Of a DNA stretch of 8,203 bases, positions 7,801 through 8,203 are shown in pieces. The DNA is from Candidatus Cloacimonadota bacterium (lineage in GTDB: Bacteria; Cloacimonadota; Cloacimonadia; Cloacimonadales; TCS61): NCBI GenBank assembly GCA_021108055.1, contig JAIORR010000216.1, positions 1-8,203 of the forward strand, written 5' to 3'. How positions within the stretch are numbered: position 1 is the first letter of the stretch; every line of letters starts with the position of its first letter. The position numbers and the translations under genes are program-made. The notes under the pieces were generated by a model that saw only the letters and a list, made by a program, of their open reading frames with translations, was not told the DNA's origin and did not search any database.

Positions 7801-8203
7801 CCGGCAACCTCTATGTTTATCATGATTATGATGAACACTACTACGTAATCGAATGGTCTCGCTGTAGAAATGTATATAATTATAACTATGAAACTTTTGA
7901 AGTTATCCTGTTTGATCCGGAATACTACCCAACTCCAACCGGAGATGGAGAGATAAAATTCCAGTACAATGAAATACATAATGTGGATACCGATTGGAAT
8001 TATGCCACTATAGGCATCGAAAATGAAGATAAGACCGAAGGACTTTTAATGACTTTTGCAAATATATATCCCGAAACCGTTCATACTTTGCAGAGTGAAA
8101 CTGCCATCCTTTTTACAACCGTAACAGAATCGTTCGTAAATAGTGATGACCCTGTAGATTGCCCTGAGATCATCCTCTATAATAATTATCCCAACCCATT
8201 CAA
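4848..8203 (+). CDS. Gingipain-like (peptidase family C25) exported protein lacking the usual catalytic His; 3' truncated
   Basis: The frame is open from ATG 4848 to the right edge (1118 codons plus 2 nt, no stop). The start is supported by AGAAGGGAGG at 4831-4840 and a signal peptide likely cut after Ala20 (ITLNA). Residues about 21-205 resemble the C25 propeptide (G68-EAELP73, G142-NRFAQ with Y155-NP). Residues about 212-560 are the C25 fold: YLFICPDN, YVVLVGDVSG, GTDYFPDIMLGRFS, FVNYRGAGG, TSMTCGGGDF, CFGETWL and LLGDPGLAVW. The nucleophile-position Cys449 is present, but Ala416 (GCA at 6093-6095) replaces the His of GHG, so protease activity is doubtful. Then follow a regulatory-like Ig domain (~565-645), two further beta-rich modules (~655-868) and a nidogen-like module (~880-1080; PFEFQYFG at 930, CSNGW to Trp950). 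It ends at Y1114-PNPF, the beginning of a sorting domain. An exported surface or secreted protein is likely, by default assigned to protein processing or adhesion. Confidence 0.88.
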   Translation, partial: MKSIVITVLLAMFLNITLNAEQLELTGDENNLKITGSFEINEIHSGSIQDEDYLFLEIAECKNTGKYGEAELPVFSRFVSLPASGNFVVSDLQYDIEEIDLEKRIVFFGWQDSESIDNDFYLRDQWLPEDIVTISNPNIMRGNRFAQITIAAVQYNPFQNKIRKIKNVDIEFEIDNSINENPLTRTRHSTSFDKIAEKNIINSERIRDTQGGQYLFICPDNITSNLAPLLRWKEKLGFKTRLATTTETGSTNTSIKNYLQNAYDNWENPPEYVVLVGDVSGSIEIPAFFVEGYLTPWDVTDHNYTLLEGTDYFPDIMLGRFSVQDQTQLNTIINKIIKYESDPYIATNWIKRALMITYVSEYRWQFYSPRETVLGIREKLLDFEYTEVDTFISPWTGGSVLSKINTGHSFVNYRGAGGPLYWYEPYFTVYDINNLTNGYMLPMVTSMTCGGGDFATYNSPSCFGETWLHAGSPTLPKGAISFIGPSEHDTKTPFNNSNDMGIYQGITQEGLFRCGEMLLRGKMELYNNYPYLHGWGGAWDSDQFYFYVYNLLGDPGLAVWTDTPKNIAISFNPEFVQGMNFIDVEVLTSEPDKSGFTIAITNSDSLVAVGYTEETGHSVIISDLQAGSYSITASKYGFIPITEDLTVTEENIVSLFDYTIDDAIVGATLEVESTFKNLGDIEATDIQIELISEDEDIQVVSGNASISSLSVGQTFTCCLQIQISENWRDRFITEIILNVSSNFGEDSFLIPLEIISPELCVSNFIVNNTEECLIQNTTSAVDIQLLNCGSYGSSDFSVILSSLNENAEIVNGQSTYQPIAAGENGINEVSFEILAADVISGELARFKMQVLNPSRTIYEFEFTVPIGIIDESSPTFSEYGYFAIESEDSGNFTAPEYNWIEIDPSYGGSGTLVQGDHITSDGYVETIILPFEFQYFGESYDNISVCSNGWLAMGETNLIFFHNRNIPSGTGPRAMIAPFWDYLNAGNLYVYHDYDEHYYVIEWSRCRNVYNYNYETFEVILFDPEYYPTPTGDGEIKFQYNEIHNVDTDWNYATIGIENEDKTEGLLMTFANIYPETVHTLQSETAILFTTVTESFVNSDDPVDCPEIILYNNYPNPF

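Overview
This AT-rich window carries four consecutive plus-strand genes for large exported proteins. Two genes are complete and two are cut by the window edges. The three finished proteins share one kind of C-terminus: a (Y)PNPFNP motif, a FlgD-like Ig fold with YN-[IL]-KGQK, WDG/WNG and SG-[VI]-Y, and an ending K-[KR]-C-L-L-L-K. The fourth gene reaches YPNPF just as the window stops. This is the type IX (Por)-style C-terminal sorting domain. The YNIKGQKVK and CLLLK wording together with the AT-rich DNA fits Candidatus Cloacimonadota best. Related FCB-group lineages (Marinimicrobia, KSB1, Delongbacteria and similar) cannot be excluded, because there is no rRNA or housekeeping gene here.

Layout: 1-249 is the tail of an exported protein of unknown function. 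277-1554 encodes a secreted Asp-box beta-propeller protein of 425 aa. 1591-4623 encodes a secreted 1010-aa multidomain protein: jelly-roll-like module, PKD domain, CapA/PGA_cap metallophosphatase-like domain, second jelly-roll-like module, sorting domain. The gaps between these three genes are 27 and 36 nt, each with a good ribosome binding site, so they probably form one transcript. A 224-nt AT-rich spacer with A/T tracts and overlapping TATAAT sequences then separates them from a fourth gene. That gene starts at 4848 and runs off the right edge. It is a gingipain-like (peptidase family C25) protein with propeptide, C25 fold, Ig-like modules and a nidogen-like module.

The most interesting points are two. 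(1) The C25 protein has Ala416 where gingipains have the catalytic His of the GHG motif, while the nucleophile-position Cys449 is kept. It may be a pseudo-peptidase or belong to a divergent subfamily. (2) In the two complete genes, two loops of the sorting domain are filled with simple-sequence or palindromic DNA: a six-copy 7-nt repeat, a four-copy 9-nt repeat, an AACACCGAA repeat and a pair of hairpins. The sorting-domain copy at the left edge lacks these. The 7-nt repeat is not a multiple of three, so loss or gain of one unit would frameshift the secretion signal.

Functionally the window looks like a stretch of cell-surface or secreted proteins that would all depend on the same export machinery, none of which is encoded here. 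No RNA gene, CRISPR array, insertion sequence or convincing terminator was found.
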